A DNA stretch of 64,000 bases from Vannielia litorea. Lineage in GTDB: Bacteria > Pseudomonadota > Alphaproteobacteria > Rhodobacterales > Rhodobacteraceae. The position numbers were made by a program, and so were the translations under genes. The DNA is taken from NCBI RefSeq assembly GCF_019801175.1, contig NZ_JAHVJR010000001.1, positions 868,001-932,000 on the forward strand. Reading direction: 5' to 3'. Below the pieces are notes generated by a model, which made no database searches, was not told the DNA's origin, and was given only the letters and a program-made list of their open reading frames with translations. Positions 1 to 8,373 of this stretch are shown piece by piece (the first letter of the stretch is position 1; each line of letters begins with the position of its first letter).

Positions 1-396
1 GCCGCCTGTCAGGTGGTGAGCTGTGTGGATGGCACCTGCGGTTCCGGGCGCGGCGCGCGCACGCAGTTCTCGCTCTACGATGCGCGCGACGGGCGCGGGA
101 TATTCCCCGAGTTCATCGCGCCCCGGCGGGTGCCGCCCGGCGGCGTGGCCCGGCTCAGCATCGGCGGGCAGGACTTCGTGATGAAGAACCTCTTCCCATC
201 GCCGCAGTTCTACCTGCAGATCGAGAAGGTGGAGGATGCCAAGGCCGTTCTCGATTACCTCGTCGCGCTGGAAAAGGCCGATGGCAATGGCAAGTTCACC
301 GTGGTGGACCCATATGGCTCGCGCTTCGAGTTCACTGCACGCGGAGTGACCGGCAGCCTCGACCGGATGATCCGGCGCTGCACGGCGCGCAACTGA
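1..396 (+). CDS. C-terminal part of a hypothetical cysteine-containing protein
   Basis: The frame is open from the first base, so the gene starts outside the window; the GTG at 13 is not a convincing start because nothing resembling a ribosome site can be seen before it. The visible 131 residues begin with a Cys-rich stretch (AACQVVSCVDGTCG), which could follow a signal peptide, and end with a compact alpha/beta-like segment with a Cys five residues from the end. I do not recognise the family. The J-domain gene converges on it about 40 bp downstream. Confidence 0.6.
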   Translation, partial: AACQVVSCVDGTCGSGRGARTQFSLYDARDGRGIFPEFIAPRRVPPGGVARLSIGGQDFVMKNLFPSPQFYLQIEKVEDAKAVLDYLVALEKADGNGKFTVVDPYGSRFEFTARGVTGSLDRMIRRCTARN

Positions 397-438
397 ACGG
401 CCGGCGCGGGCAAGCCCCGCGTCACCGGCCCTTCCGGC

Positions 439-1068
439 TCACTTGAAGCTGCGGCTGTCCTTGATCTGATCCCAGGCCCAGACCACCTCGGAGAGTTGCT
501 CTTCCTGGCTGCGGTCGCCGCCGTTCATATCGGGGTGGAGCACCTTGATCAGCGACTTGTAGCACTTGCGGATCTCGGCCTTGGTCATGTTGTCCTTGGC
601 TTCGAGAATCTCGATGGCCCGGCGCTCCGTAGGGGGCAGGCGGCGGCCGCCGCCGTTGCCTTTGCGGCCGGGGTTTTGAGTGGCGTTCTCGCCCAGCACC
701 TGATGCGGATCATCCACGCCGAGCCGCGCCCATGCCTTCTCTTCGGCCGAGCGGCGGAAGGGCTTGGTATCGCGGTTCCAAACCCGGTCACTGTCGATCT
801 GGGCTTCCATCTCTTCTTCGGTCGCGCCGTTGAAGAAGTTCCACTTCAGATTGTACTCGCGGACGTGCTCCTTGCAGAACCAGTAGTAGTCATCCAGCGT
901 GTCGGGATTCTTGGGGGCCCGGTATTGCGCCGGCTCGTTGCAACCCTCGTGCTCGCAGGTGCGCTGCGAGGTCTCGAAGGCCCCAGACATGCCGCGACGC
1001 CCGCGCTGGCGCTTCTTCTTGTCCGAAGAAACGGACATATCGAAACCAAACGGATCGTCTCTGTTCAT
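439..1068 (-). CDS. J-domain co-chaperone-like protein with N-terminal zinc-ribbon-like region
   Basis: The 209-residue protein carries a C-terminal J domain with the HPD tripeptide near residues 178-180, the signature needed to stimulate DnaK. The N-terminal half has C38, C43, C65 and H68 spaced like a small zinc site, and a basic patch (KKKRQRGRR). There is no G/F region or DnaJ-type zinc domain, so it is not DnaJ itself but the short Rhodobacterales type that starts DPFGFDMSVSSDKK. The start at 1068 is chosen because the protein before it in the longer frame is out of character. It is divergent from bolA, a pairing I recall as common in the group; the client is unknown. Confidence 0.85.
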   Translation of the reverse strand: MNRDDPFGFDMSVSSDKKKRQRGRRGMSGAFETSQRTCEHEGCNEPAQYRAPKNPDTLDDYYWFCKEHVREYNLKWNFFNGATEEEMEAQIDSDRVWNRDTKPFRRSAEEKAWARLGVDDPHQVLGENATQNPGRKGNGGGRRLPPTERRAIEILEAKDNMTKAEIRKCYKSLIKVLHPDMNGGDRSQEEQLSEVVWAWDQIKDSRSFK

Positions 1069-1159
1069 GCCTGCAGCCCCATGTGTTTGGCATTGCTTCT
1101 CGACTCGGACCATGAATTTTAGTCTTTTCGCGCCGGGTGAGAAGGGGGCAGGAGAAAAA

Positions 1160-1405
1160 ATGACACTTGCATTGGAAATAGAAACGCGCCTGCGGGAGGC
1201 CTTTGCGCCAACAAGCCTAGAGGTGCTTGATGAAAGCGAGGCCCACCGGGGCCACGGCGGATATTCGCCGGACGGCTCGCACTTCAGGGTGCGCATGGTG
1301 GCCGAGGCGCTGGAAGGCAAGAGCCGGGTCGCCAAGCACCGCGCGGTGAACGCCGCGGTGGCAGACCTCTTCCCGCGCATCCACGCGCTGGCGATCGAGG
1401 TTTAG
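1160..1405 (+). CDS. bolA: BolA family protein
   Basis: An 81-residue BolA-like protein with the conserved HFRVRMVAEAL core and the region around H-R-A-V-N-A-A that forms the class II KH-like fold. BolA proteins bind monothiol glutaredoxins with a shared [2Fe-2S] cluster and affect iron-sulfur handling and cell shape genes. A GGAG ribosome site lies 5-9 bases before the ATG. It is transcribed away from the J-domain gene through a shared 91-bp promoter region. The length is typical for the family. Confidence 0.88.
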   Translation: MTLALEIETRLREAFAPTSLEVLDESEAHRGHGGYSPDGSHFRVRMVAEALEGKSRVAKHRAVNAAVADLFPRIHALAIEV

Positions 1406-1495
1406 GGCGAGACTGGTCTCGCCTTCGTGCCAAGCTTGCCAGCGTCGCGTCGCGATCGTATTCTCTTGTCATACGTAAGATGCGAGGTGCAGCCC

Positions 1496-1777
1496 GTGGC
1501 CACGGCCCCCTATACCATCCGGCTCGATGACAGCCTGAAACGCGCGCTCGAAGCCGAGGCCGCGCTGGAGGATCGTCCGCCTGCCCAGCTTGCGGTGCAG
1601 GCCATTCGCGCGATGATCGAGGCGCGGCAAGCCAAGCGGACCGCGATCGAGGCCGCGCTGGCCGAGGCGGAGGCGGGCCGGTTCATCTCGCAGGATGCCA
1701 TGATGGCCTGGGTCGACAGTTGGGATACTGGCGACGAGTCACCGCCGCCCGGAGCCGATATTCTGCCTGACGCATGA
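1496..1777 (+). CDS. CopG/ParD-like ribbon-helix-helix antitoxin
   Basis: A 93-residue protein with an N-terminal ribbon-helix-helix: a strand (YTIRLDDSLK) followed by two helices rich in Ala and Glu, as in CopG/ParD antitoxins that bind DNA as dimers. The C-terminal tail is acidic and probably disordered until it wraps the toxin. The GTG at 1496 is preferred over upstream codons because GAGG lies about nine bases before it. The stop overlaps the toxin ATG by four bases, giving translational coupling. The bases just upstream (around 1472-1480) contain TACGTA, a possible autoregulatory half-site. Confidence 0.82.
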   Translation: MATAPYTIRLDDSLKRALEAEAALEDRPPAQLAVQAIRAMIEARQAKRTAIEAALAEAEAGRFISQDAMMAWVDSWDTGDESPPPGADILPDA

Positions 1778-2055
1778 GCGTCGTCTTTCTCGTTAGTGCC
1801 GGGCAAGACATGGTCTGGTTCCGGCGCTATTATCGGGCAGTCTTTGCGGAGGGGAGCACGCGGGCCGGGGCGCATTTCAAGGCTGCCATCTCGACCCTTG
1901 AGGCGAACCCCTATGCCGGGCGGCGCAGCGAAGGCTTTGCCGAGGTGCGCGAGCTGCCGATCCCCCGAACGCCCTTTGTGCTGATCTACCGCGTCACGCC
2001 GGAGCGCATCGAGGTGCTGCGCCTGTGGGATACCCGGCAGGGCGGGGACTATTGA
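1774..2055 (+). CDS. RelE/ParE family toxin
   Basis: A 93-residue RelE/ParE-superfamily protein. The conserved features are an N-terminal strand, a helix with F-R-R-Y-Y, the segment NPYAGRRSEGFAEVRELPI, a strand pair PFVLIYRVTPERIEVLRLWD and a C-terminal Gly-Asp-Tyr. These are typical of ParE/RelE toxins acting on gyrase or ribosome-bound mRNA; which target applies cannot be told. ATGA overlap with the antitoxin indicates one operon. The C-terminus ends RQGGDY, close to the usual RHGRR/DW ending, with fewer basic residues than ribosome-cleaving RelE, favouring a ParE-type reading weakly. Confidence 0.85.
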   Translation: MSVVFLVSAGQDMVWFRRYYRAVFAEGSTRAGAHFKAAISTLEANPYAGRRSEGFAEVRELPIPRTPFVLIYRVTPERIEVLRLWDTRQGGDY

Positions 2056-2156
2056 AGCCCGGCAATGGGCGGCGATGCCAATCTCGCCGAACCGGCTCCC
2101 CAAAATGCAAAACCCGCCCCAAGCGGGACGGGCCTGAACTTGACTATAAGCGCGCC

Positions 2157-2648
2157 TTACTCGGCAGCCACATCCGCCTTGGAGCCGGGCTTGTCGCCCT
2201 GGGTCGCGGGGCCGAGGGCCGGGGCCTTGCCTTCGCGGGCGCGGGCCGAGAGGGCGGCGGCCACGTCACGGGCGGCGGCCACGGCATCGCGTTTTTCGGG
2301 CTGCGGCTCGGGCTGCTCTTCGGCGGTTTCGGGCTCTTCCACGGCGTCCGCCTCCGGCTCGTCCTCAGGTGCGGCGAGCAGAGCGGTCACCTCTTCGTCG
2401 CTCACGGCCTCGGCGGCCAGTGTGCGGCGGAAAACCAGCATGTGCTGAAAGGTGGTCTGGCGACCGGTGAGGCCGACGCGCTCTTGGCAGGGCAGGGTAT
2501 CGGTGCGCTGATACTCCCAGCCCGCGGCGCCCATCTCGTTCATCAGGTCCTGAAGTGCCACGGCAAAGCGGCCCGAGGTGCCCTTTGCGCCCTTGGCCTT
2601 CTTGCCCTTTTCCGGTGCGGGCACCACCCGGTATTCGTATCGCGGCAT
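2157..2648 (-). CDS. DUF4177-like protein with long acidic tail
   Basis: The first ~85 residues (MPRYEYRVVPAP ... AGWEYQRTDTLPCQE ... HMLVFRR) match the DUF4177 fold, a small beta-rich unit of unknown function. Residues ~90-163 are a Glu/Ala/Pro-rich low-complexity tail. The start at 2648 is chosen over the ATG 18 bases upstream because a purine-rich GGGGGG ribosome site sits at the right distance and because MPRYEYRVV is the family's usual beginning. It is downstream of gatB on the same strand, separated by 218 bp that contain an 11-bp tandem repeat. Confidence 0.75.
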   Translation of the reverse strand: MPRYEYRVVPAPEKGKKAKGAKGTSGRFAVALQDLMNEMGAAGWEYQRTDTLPCQERVGLTGRQTTFQHMLVFRRTLAAEAVSDEEVTALLAAPEDEPEADAVEEPETAEEQPEPQPEKRDAVAAARDVAAALSARAREGKAPALGPATQGDKPGSKADVAAE

Positions 2649-2790
2649 TTCTGCCCCCCAATTCAAAGCACGGCCCCCAGCCTAGCGCGGGCGGGGCGGC
2701 CTGTCCAAAGCACGGCGGCAAAACCGTGCCAATTCAAGGATTCTGTGGCGCTTTTGCCTAACCCTTCGTCAACCTTTGGCAGCATCCGTA

Positions 2791-2828
2791 TGCATGGAAT
2801 GTGCATCGGATGTGCATGAGTTGTGCAT
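2791..2828 (-). repeat. 11-bp tandem repeat downstream of gatB (copy 1)
   Basis: Three exact-length 11-bp units and part of a fourth occupy this stretch. Read on the minus strand, which is the direction of gatB, the units are ATGCACAACTC, ATGCACATCCG and ATGCACATTCC, followed by ATGCATACGGA. The array begins 38 bases after the gatB stop. Very similar arrays occur at 30142-30185 and 51868-51911 in the same orientation relative to the gene that precedes them. Confidence 0.85.
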
Positions 2829-2866
2829 ATCAATTTTTGCTATAGGCCCGCCGCGATCGACGGATG

Positions 2867-4378
2867 CTATAGCCCCAGCTTGGCAGAAACCAGCTCGTTC
2901 ACCGCCTTCGGATTGGCCTTGCCGCCGGTCGCCTTCATCACCTGACCCACGAACCAGCCGGCCAGTTTGGGGTTGGCCTTAACCTTCTCGACCTGGCCGG
3001 GATTGGCGGCGATCACCTCGTCCACGGCGGCCTCGATGGCTCCGGTGTCGGTGACCTGCTTCATGCCCTCGGTCTCGACGATCTCCTCGGGCTCGCGGCC
3101 GGAGGTGTAGCAGATCTCGAACACATCCTTGGCGATCTTGCCGCTGATGGCGTCCGATTTGATCAGGTCGATGATCTGGCCGATCTGGGCGGGGGAGACG
3201 GGGCTTTCACCCAGCTCCTTCTCGTCCTTTTTCAGGCGGCCGTAGAGCTCGTTGATGATCCAGTTTGCGGCCAGCTTTCCATCGCGCCCCTTGGCGGCTT
3301 CCTCAAAGAAATCAGCGGCTTCCACTTCGGCGGTGAGCACGGAGGCGTCGTAATCGCTCAGGCCGAAATCGCCGATGAAGCGGGCTTTCTTGGCGTCCGG
3401 CAGTTCGGGCAGCGAGGCTTTGATGTCATCGACCCAGCCCTGCTCGATCTCGAGCGGCAGCAAGTCGGGGTCGGGGAAGTAGCGGTAGTCATGCGCCTCT
3501 TCCTTGGAGCGCATCGAGCGGGTCTCGCCCTTGTCGGCGTCGTAGAGCCGGGTCTCCTGATCGATGCTGCCGCCGTCTTCCAGAATGGCGATCTGCCGCT
3601 TTGCTTCGTAGTCGATGGCCTGCTGGATGAAGCGCATGGAGTTCATGTTCTTGATCTCGCAGCGCGTGCCGAGATGCGAAAAGTCCTGCGTTTCCTGATA
3701 CTTCTCATACTGCCCGGGCTTGCAAACCGACACGTTCACATCGGCCCGCAGGTTGCCGTTTTGCATGTTGCCGTCGCAGGTGCCGAGGTAGCGCAGGATC
3801 TGCCGCAGCTTGGCGATATAGGCGGCTGCCTCTTCGGGGCCGCGAATGTCGGGGCGGGAGACGATCTCCATCAGTGCAACGCCGGTGCGGTTGAGGTCGA
3901 CGAAGCTCATCGCCGGGTCCATGTCGTGGATCGACTTGCCCGCGTCCTGCTCCAGATGGATGCGCTCGATCCGCACCTTGCGGGCCACGCCTTCGCCCAT
4001 CTCCACCAGCACCTCGCCCTCGCCGACGATCGGGTGGTAAAGCTGAGAAATCTGGTAACCCTGCGGAAGGTCAGGGTAAAAATAGTTCTTCCGGTCGAAG
4101 GCCGAGTTGAGGTTGATCTCGGCCTTCAGCCCGAGGCCGGTCTTCACCGCCAGCGCCACGCAGCCCTCGTTGATCACCGGGAGCATGCCGGGCATGCCCG
4201 CATCCACGAAGGCGACGTTGGAGTTGGGCTCTGCGCCGAACTGCGTGCTCGCGCCGGAGAAGAGCTTGGCCTTGGAGCTGACCTGCGCATGCACCTCCAT
4301 CCCGATCACAAGCTCCCAGTCGCCGGTCGCGCCGGAGAGGGTCTTGGGCTTGGGGGCGGTATAGGAGAGGTCGAGCAT
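2867..4378 (-). CDS. gatB: Aspartyl/glutamyl-tRNA(Asn/Gln) amidotransferase subunit B
   Basis: A full-length 503-residue GatB. The start region WELVIGMEVHAQVSSKAKLFSGAS and the segment DLNRTGVALMEIVSRPDIR are hallmark GatB sequences. The cradle domain is followed by the C-terminal helical and YqeY-like regions ending NPKAVNELVSAKLGL. GatB is the kinase/amidotransferase subunit that activates the misacylated Glu-tRNA(Gln) or Asp-tRNA(Asn) and uses ammonia channelled from GatA. gatA and gatC are not in the window, which is usual for this order. The gene is monocistronic here, with 250 bp of upstream sequence. Confidence 0.97.
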   Translation of the reverse strand: MLDLSYTAPKPKTLSGATGDWELVIGMEVHAQVSSKAKLFSGASTQFGAEPNSNVAFVDAGMPGMLPVINEGCVALAVKTGLGLKAEINLNSAFDRKNYFYPDLPQGYQISQLYHPIVGEGEVLVEMGEGVARKVRIERIHLEQDAGKSIHDMDPAMSFVDLNRTGVALMEIVSRPDIRGPEEAAAYIAKLRQILRYLGTCDGNMQNGNLRADVNVSVCKPGQYEKYQETQDFSHLGTRCEIKNMNSMRFIQQAIDYEAKRQIAILEDGGSIDQETRLYDADKGETRSMRSKEEAHDYRYFPDPDLLPLEIEQGWVDDIKASLPELPDAKKARFIGDFGLSDYDASVLTAEVEAADFFEEAAKGRDGKLAANWIINELYGRLKKDEKELGESPVSPAQIGQIIDLIKSDAISGKIAKDVFEICYTSGREPEEIVETEGMKQVTDTGAIEAAVDEVIAANPGQVEKVKANPKLAGWFVGQVMKATGGKANPKAVNELVSAKLGL

Positions 4379-4560
4379 GAGGGACTCCGCGGCTGTTTCC
4401 CGCCCTTCTAGGCCCTTGTGCAGAAGGGGGCAAGGCGGTGGGTTTACTGGCGCTTAGCTGCCACGTGGCAGACTGGGGGCGCAGGCGCGGCAGGTGATCG
4501 AATTGTGTTATAGAGGACGCTGATCGGAGGGGTTTCGCCGTCACTGTTCCCCCATCGGCG

Positions 4561-4575
4561 TTAATCAGCCGTTAA
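4561..4575 (+). promoter_or_regulatory. CtrA-type binding site
   Basis: A perfect TTAA-N7-TTAA (spacer TCAGCCG) lies 54 bases before the start of the lytic transglycosylase gene. This is the full consensus recalled for the alphaproteobacterial cell-cycle regulator CtrA. The two neighbouring TTA-containing steps (CGACGTTAGG) may be a degenerate third half-site. Confidence 0.6.
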
Positions 4576-4628
4576 CCGACGTTAGGAGCACTTGCTAAAC
4601 CTTTGCTATTGCGGCCAGATATTGCCCG

Positions 4629-5360
4629 ATGACGGGGGTTTTACAATGTCTTGCGGCTGCGGTCGCTCTGGCGCTGCTGGCCGAGCAGGCGCAGGCCGAT
4701 GTGGATGTGCCGGCGCTGCGGCCCTTGCCGCGCATGTCGGCCATGGGCGGGGTGCTGCCCGAGGGCATGACCCCCGCCGTGCCGCAAGTCACCCGCCAGC
4801 GGCCCAAGGCACGCCCCCGGAGCCTGCCGCGCACCCGGTGGGAGAGCGTGCCCGGCAGCACCATCTGGACCCGCGCGGCAATTTCGGCGCTCAAGGCCCA
4901 CGGCCGGCCGCTGCTTGAGTTCGTGCCGCGCGATATCGAGCAATTCTGCCCCAGCTACGCCAGTCAGCCTGTTGAAAAGCGGGCTGAATTCTGGGTCGGC
5001 TTCCTCTCGGCGCTGGCCAAGCACGAGAGTACCTATCGCCCCCGTGCGGTGGGCGGCGGCGGGCGTTGGCACGGGCTGTTGCAAATCACCCCCTCGACCG
5101 CGCGGCTTTACGGTTGCCGCGCCAGTACCGGCGCGGCGCTGCTGCACGGGCCGACCAACCTGAGCTGCGCGATCCGGATCATGGCCAAGACGGTGCGGCG
5201 CGATGGCGTGCTGGGCGCCTCCGGCAAGGGCGGGGTGGCGGCGGACTGGGGGCCGATGGTCTACCGGAAAAAGCGTGCGGATATCGCGGCTTACACCAAG
5301 GTGCAAAGCTACTGCCGCCCGCTCTCCAACATGCGCCCCAAGCCGCGCCCAAAAACCTGA
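4629..5360 (+). CDS. Secreted lytic murein transglycosylase (SLT-like)
   Basis: A 243-residue protein with an N-terminal signal peptide (hydrophobic residues 4-20, cleavage near AQA-DVD), a Pro/Arg-rich linker and a C-terminal SLT-type lysozyme-like domain. The catalytic Glu is E133 in KHESTYRP, followed by the characteristic GLLQITPSTARLYGC segment. Such enzymes cleave peptidoglycan between MurNAc and GlcNAc with formation of 1,6-anhydro ends. Cysteines at about 107, 163 and later could form disulfides in the periplasm. A CtrA-type site upstream suggests cell-cycle timing. The gene stands alone, convergent with pepN. Confidence 0.85.
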   Translation: MTGVLQCLAAAVALALLAEQAQADVDVPALRPLPRMSAMGGVLPEGMTPAVPQVTRQRPKARPRSLPRTRWESVPGSTIWTRAAISALKAHGRPLLEFVPRDIEQFCPSYASQPVEKRAEFWVGFLSALAKHESTYRPRAVGGGGRWHGLLQITPSTARLYGCRASTGAALLHGPTNLSCAIRIMAKTVRRDGVLGASGKGGVAADWGPMVYRKKRADIAAYTKVQSYCRPLSNMRPKPRPKT

Positions 5361-5375
5361 AGGCTCAGCTGCCTC

Positions 5376-7919
5376 TCACCCAAGGATCCGGCCCACCATC
5401 TCGCCGGTGTTCTCCGAAAGCCCCTCCAGCGCCGCGATCCGCTCCAGCTCGGCGCGGATCATCTGCTGGCGGTCGGCATCGTAGCGCGCCCATGTCTCGA
5501 AGCCGGTGGTTATCCGCGCCGTGGTTTGCGGGTTCACCGGATCGAGCCGGATCAGCCAGTCGGCATAGAGCCGGTATGCGGCCCCGTCGGCGCGGTGAAA
5601 GCCCGCCGGATTGGCCTGCATCGCACCCAGTACCGAGCGGAATCGGTTGGGATTTTTCCAATCGAAATCAGCGTGTTCGGTGAGGGCCTTCGCGGTCTCG
5701 GCCATCGTCTCGGCGGGCGCCTGCACCACCTGCAGCATGAACCATTTGTCCATCACCAGCCGGTCGTGGTGCCACTTGTCGTAGAAGGTTTGCAGCGCCT
5801 CGGCGCCCGCGCCGTGGCGGACCAGAACGGCGAGGGCGGAGAGCTCCTCGGTCATGTTGTCGGCGGCCTCGAACAGCGCCTTGGCCCGGGCGCAACCATC
5901 GCGGCGCGACAGCAGGCCAAGGCAGGCGGAGCGCAGGCTGCGCTTGCCCGCGGCCTCGGCATCGGGCGTGTAGGGCGCGGGGGTTTCCATTTGTTCATAA
6001 AGGCTTGCGAGAGTGGGCTCCATGTCGGTCGCCATCGCCTCCAGCAGCGTCTCGCGGGCGGCATGAATCGCCGCCGGGTCGGGCACATGGCCGCTATCGA
6101 AAAGCGTTTGCGCAAGGTCGTCTTCGGAGGGCAGTCCGAGCATCAGCGCCCGGTAGGCCGGCTCGAGGCTGTCGTCGGCGACGAGGCGGTGGAGGCCCGA
6201 GAGCAGGTCGGGCGAGGGCGGGGCGCCCTTGGTGATCATCGCGGTGAGCACCTCCTTGCCCAGCACGCGGCCCGCCTCCCAGCGATTGAAGGGGTCGGTG
6301 TCATGGGCGAGCAGGAAGGCGCGGGTGGCACTGTCGAGCGGGCGATCGAGCACCACCGGGGCGGAAAAACCGCGCAGGATGGAGGCGACGGGTCTGGCGG
6401 AAAGTCCCGTGAAGTCAAAGCTTTGCTCGGCTTCATTAATCTCCAGAACGGTGGTGGGCACCACCTCGTCGCCGTTGGGGCCGATGAGGCCCACGGCGAT
6501 GGGGATCACCTGTGGTGCCTTGGTGGGCTGGCCCGGGGTTGGTTTGGTTTCCTGTTTAAAATCAAGGGTCAGCGTGCCGTCCTTGAAGCTCTCTGACACG
6601 CTGAGGCGCGGGGTGCCAGCCTGAGAATACCAGCGGGCGAACTGCGAAAGGTCGCGGCCCGTGGCATCCTCGAACACCCTTAGCCAATCCTCGATGGTCG
6701 CCGCATCGCCATCGTGCCGCTCGAAGTAAAGATCGAGCGCCTTCTTGTAGCCCTCGTCGCCCACCAGATGCTTCAGCATGTGGATCACCTCGGCGCCCTT
6801 TTCATAGACGGTGGCGGTGTAGAAGTTGTTGATCTCGATGTATTCCTCCGGCCGGACAGGATGCGCCAGCGGCCCCTGATCCTCGCGGAACTGGCGGGCG
6901 CGAAGCTGCATGACCTCGGTGATCCGCTTCACCGCCGCGCCGCGCATGTCGGAGCTGAACTGCTGGTCGCGGAACACCGTCAGCCCCTCCTTGAGGCAGA
7001 GCTGAAACCAGTCGCGGCAGGTGATGCGGTTGCCGGTCCAGTTGTGGAAGTACTCGTGGGCGATGATGCCCTCGATCAGGTCGTAATCACCATCTGTCGC
7101 GGTCTCGGGCGAGGCCAGAACATACTTTGAATTGAAGATGTTAAGCCCCTTGTTCTCCATCGCGCCCATGTTGAAATCATCCACGGCGACGATGTTGAAC
7201 ACGTCGAGGTCATACTCGCGGCCATAGACCTCCTCATCCCATTTCATCGAGCGGATGAGCGCGTCCATCGCGTATTCGGCGCGCGGCTCGTCACCGGGGC
7301 GGACGTAGATGTTGAGGTCCACCGCGCGGCCAGACATGGTTTTGAAATCGCTGGAAAAGGCCCGCAGGTCGCCAGCCACGAGGGCAAAGAGATAGGCAGG
7401 CTTGGGCCAGGGGTCATCCCATTCGCCATCGCCCACGGGGTTCCCGTTGGAGAGCTTCACCGGCATGTCGCTGTCGATGTGCACCCGGAAGGGGGCCATC
7501 ACATCGGGGCGGTCGGGGTAGTAGGTGATCTTTCGGAAGCCCTCGGCCTCGCATTGGGTGCAATACATGCCGCCCGACACGTAGAGCCCGTCGAGCGAGG
7601 TGTTGGTCGTCGGGTCGATCTGCACCTCGGCCTCCCATGTGAAGGCGCCATCGGGCACTGGGCAGGTTAGGCCCTTGGGCGTGATGGCAGGCTCCACAGC
7701 CGCGCCGTCGATCTGCGCCGAGATTAGCTTAAGCTCCTTACCATGAAGGAAAATTTCGCGCGCGGGGGCTGTGGCTGCCGGGTTGGGCGCAAAGCGGATC
7801 TTGGAGCGCACCCGCGTGTCCGGCCCGGCGAGGGTGAACCAGAGTTCGACGTGCTCCACCACGAAGGGAAAGGGCGTGTACTCGGCAAGGCGAACGGGCT
7901 GGGGGGCGGCGTCTTTCAT
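5376..7919 (-). CDS. pepN: Aminopeptidase N (M1 family)
   Basis: An 847-residue M1 zinc aminopeptidase. GAMEN, the substrate-binding exopeptidase motif, lies at about residues 251-255 and the zinc motif HEYFH at 288-292, followed 18 residues later by the third ligand in LKEGLTVFRDQQF. The catalytic, beta and helical C-terminal domains are of usual PepN length. The start at 7919 (MKDAAPQPVRLAEYTPFPF) is chosen because it gives the usual N-terminus; the 120 residues upstream in the open frame look non-coding. The enzyme removes N-terminal residues from cytosolic peptides. Confidence 0.95.
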   Translation of the reverse strand: MKDAAPQPVRLAEYTPFPFVVEHVELWFTLAGPDTRVRSKIRFAPNPAATAPAREIFLHGKELKLISAQIDGAAVEPAITPKGLTCPVPDGAFTWEAEVQIDPTTNTSLDGLYVSGGMYCTQCEAEGFRKITYYPDRPDVMAPFRVHIDSDMPVKLSNGNPVGDGEWDDPWPKPAYLFALVAGDLRAFSSDFKTMSGRAVDLNIYVRPGDEPRAEYAMDALIRSMKWDEEVYGREYDLDVFNIVAVDDFNMGAMENKGLNIFNSKYVLASPETATDGDYDLIEGIIAHEYFHNWTGNRITCRDWFQLCLKEGLTVFRDQQFSSDMRGAAVKRITEVMQLRARQFREDQGPLAHPVRPEEYIEINNFYTATVYEKGAEVIHMLKHLVGDEGYKKALDLYFERHDGDAATIEDWLRVFEDATGRDLSQFARWYSQAGTPRLSVSESFKDGTLTLDFKQETKPTPGQPTKAPQVIPIAVGLIGPNGDEVVPTTVLEINEAEQSFDFTGLSARPVASILRGFSAPVVLDRPLDSATRAFLLAHDTDPFNRWEAGRVLGKEVLTAMITKGAPPSPDLLSGLHRLVADDSLEPAYRALMLGLPSEDDLAQTLFDSGHVPDPAAIHAARETLLEAMATDMEPTLASLYEQMETPAPYTPDAEAAGKRSLRSACLGLLSRRDGCARAKALFEAADNMTEELSALAVLVRHGAGAEALQTFYDKWHHDRLVMDKWFMLQVVQAPAETMAETAKALTEHADFDWKNPNRFRSVLGAMQANPAGFHRADGAAYRLYADWLIRLDPVNPQTTARITTGFETWARYDADRQQMIRAELERIAALEGLSENTGEMVGRILG

Positions 7920-8063
7920 GGAGCTCCTCGGGGGCGGATGGGCGAATTGAACCAAATCGGCTTGCCGGACGTTAGGCCTCTGAAGCGGGCTCAGCAACCG
8001 GTGAAACCCGAGCCCTAGGGCGCCTCCAAGGGGGCGCCAGCCAGCAACGTGAGAGGAGACGAC

Positions 8064-8252
8064 ATGTCGGCCCCCGAGACCAACATCGACAAGCAGACCA
8101 AGCGCCATTCCGCCCCGCTGATGGGCATCGCCCTTGCCGTCGGCGCAGGCATTCTGGCCATTGCCGCATGGCTCACATGGTCTGCCGATGAGGGCAACAC
8201 GCCGCGCGACGCGACCCCCGAAGGCGGCGTGATTGCCCCCGAGGGCAACTGA
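8064..8252 (+). CDS. Small single-span membrane protein
   Basis: A 62-residue protein with a basic N-terminus (DKQTKRHS), one transmembrane helix at about residues 22-40 (APLMGIALAVGAGILAIAAWLTW) and a short acidic outside tail. GAGAGGAGA directly before the ATG at 8064 is a strong ribosome site, which supports it as real. I do not recognise the family. It is divergent from pepN and precedes malate synthase by 120 bp. Confidence 0.7.
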   Translation: MSAPETNIDKQTKRHSAPLMGIALAVGAGILAIAAWLTWSADEGNTPRDATPEGGVIAPEGN

Positions 8253-8373
8253 GGCAGAGCCCCGACCTCCCACTCTCAAATCCGGCCCGGGCCAGATTGC
8301 GACACCCTCGCATTTGGCCTAGGCTGTTCTCCGCGGCCCCGAGAGCCGCAGATTTGAGAACAGGGACAATTAG

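Noticed and set aside
5526..6596. 356-residue open frame opposite pepN
   Set aside because: Shadow of the M1 peptidase gene with no own start signals.
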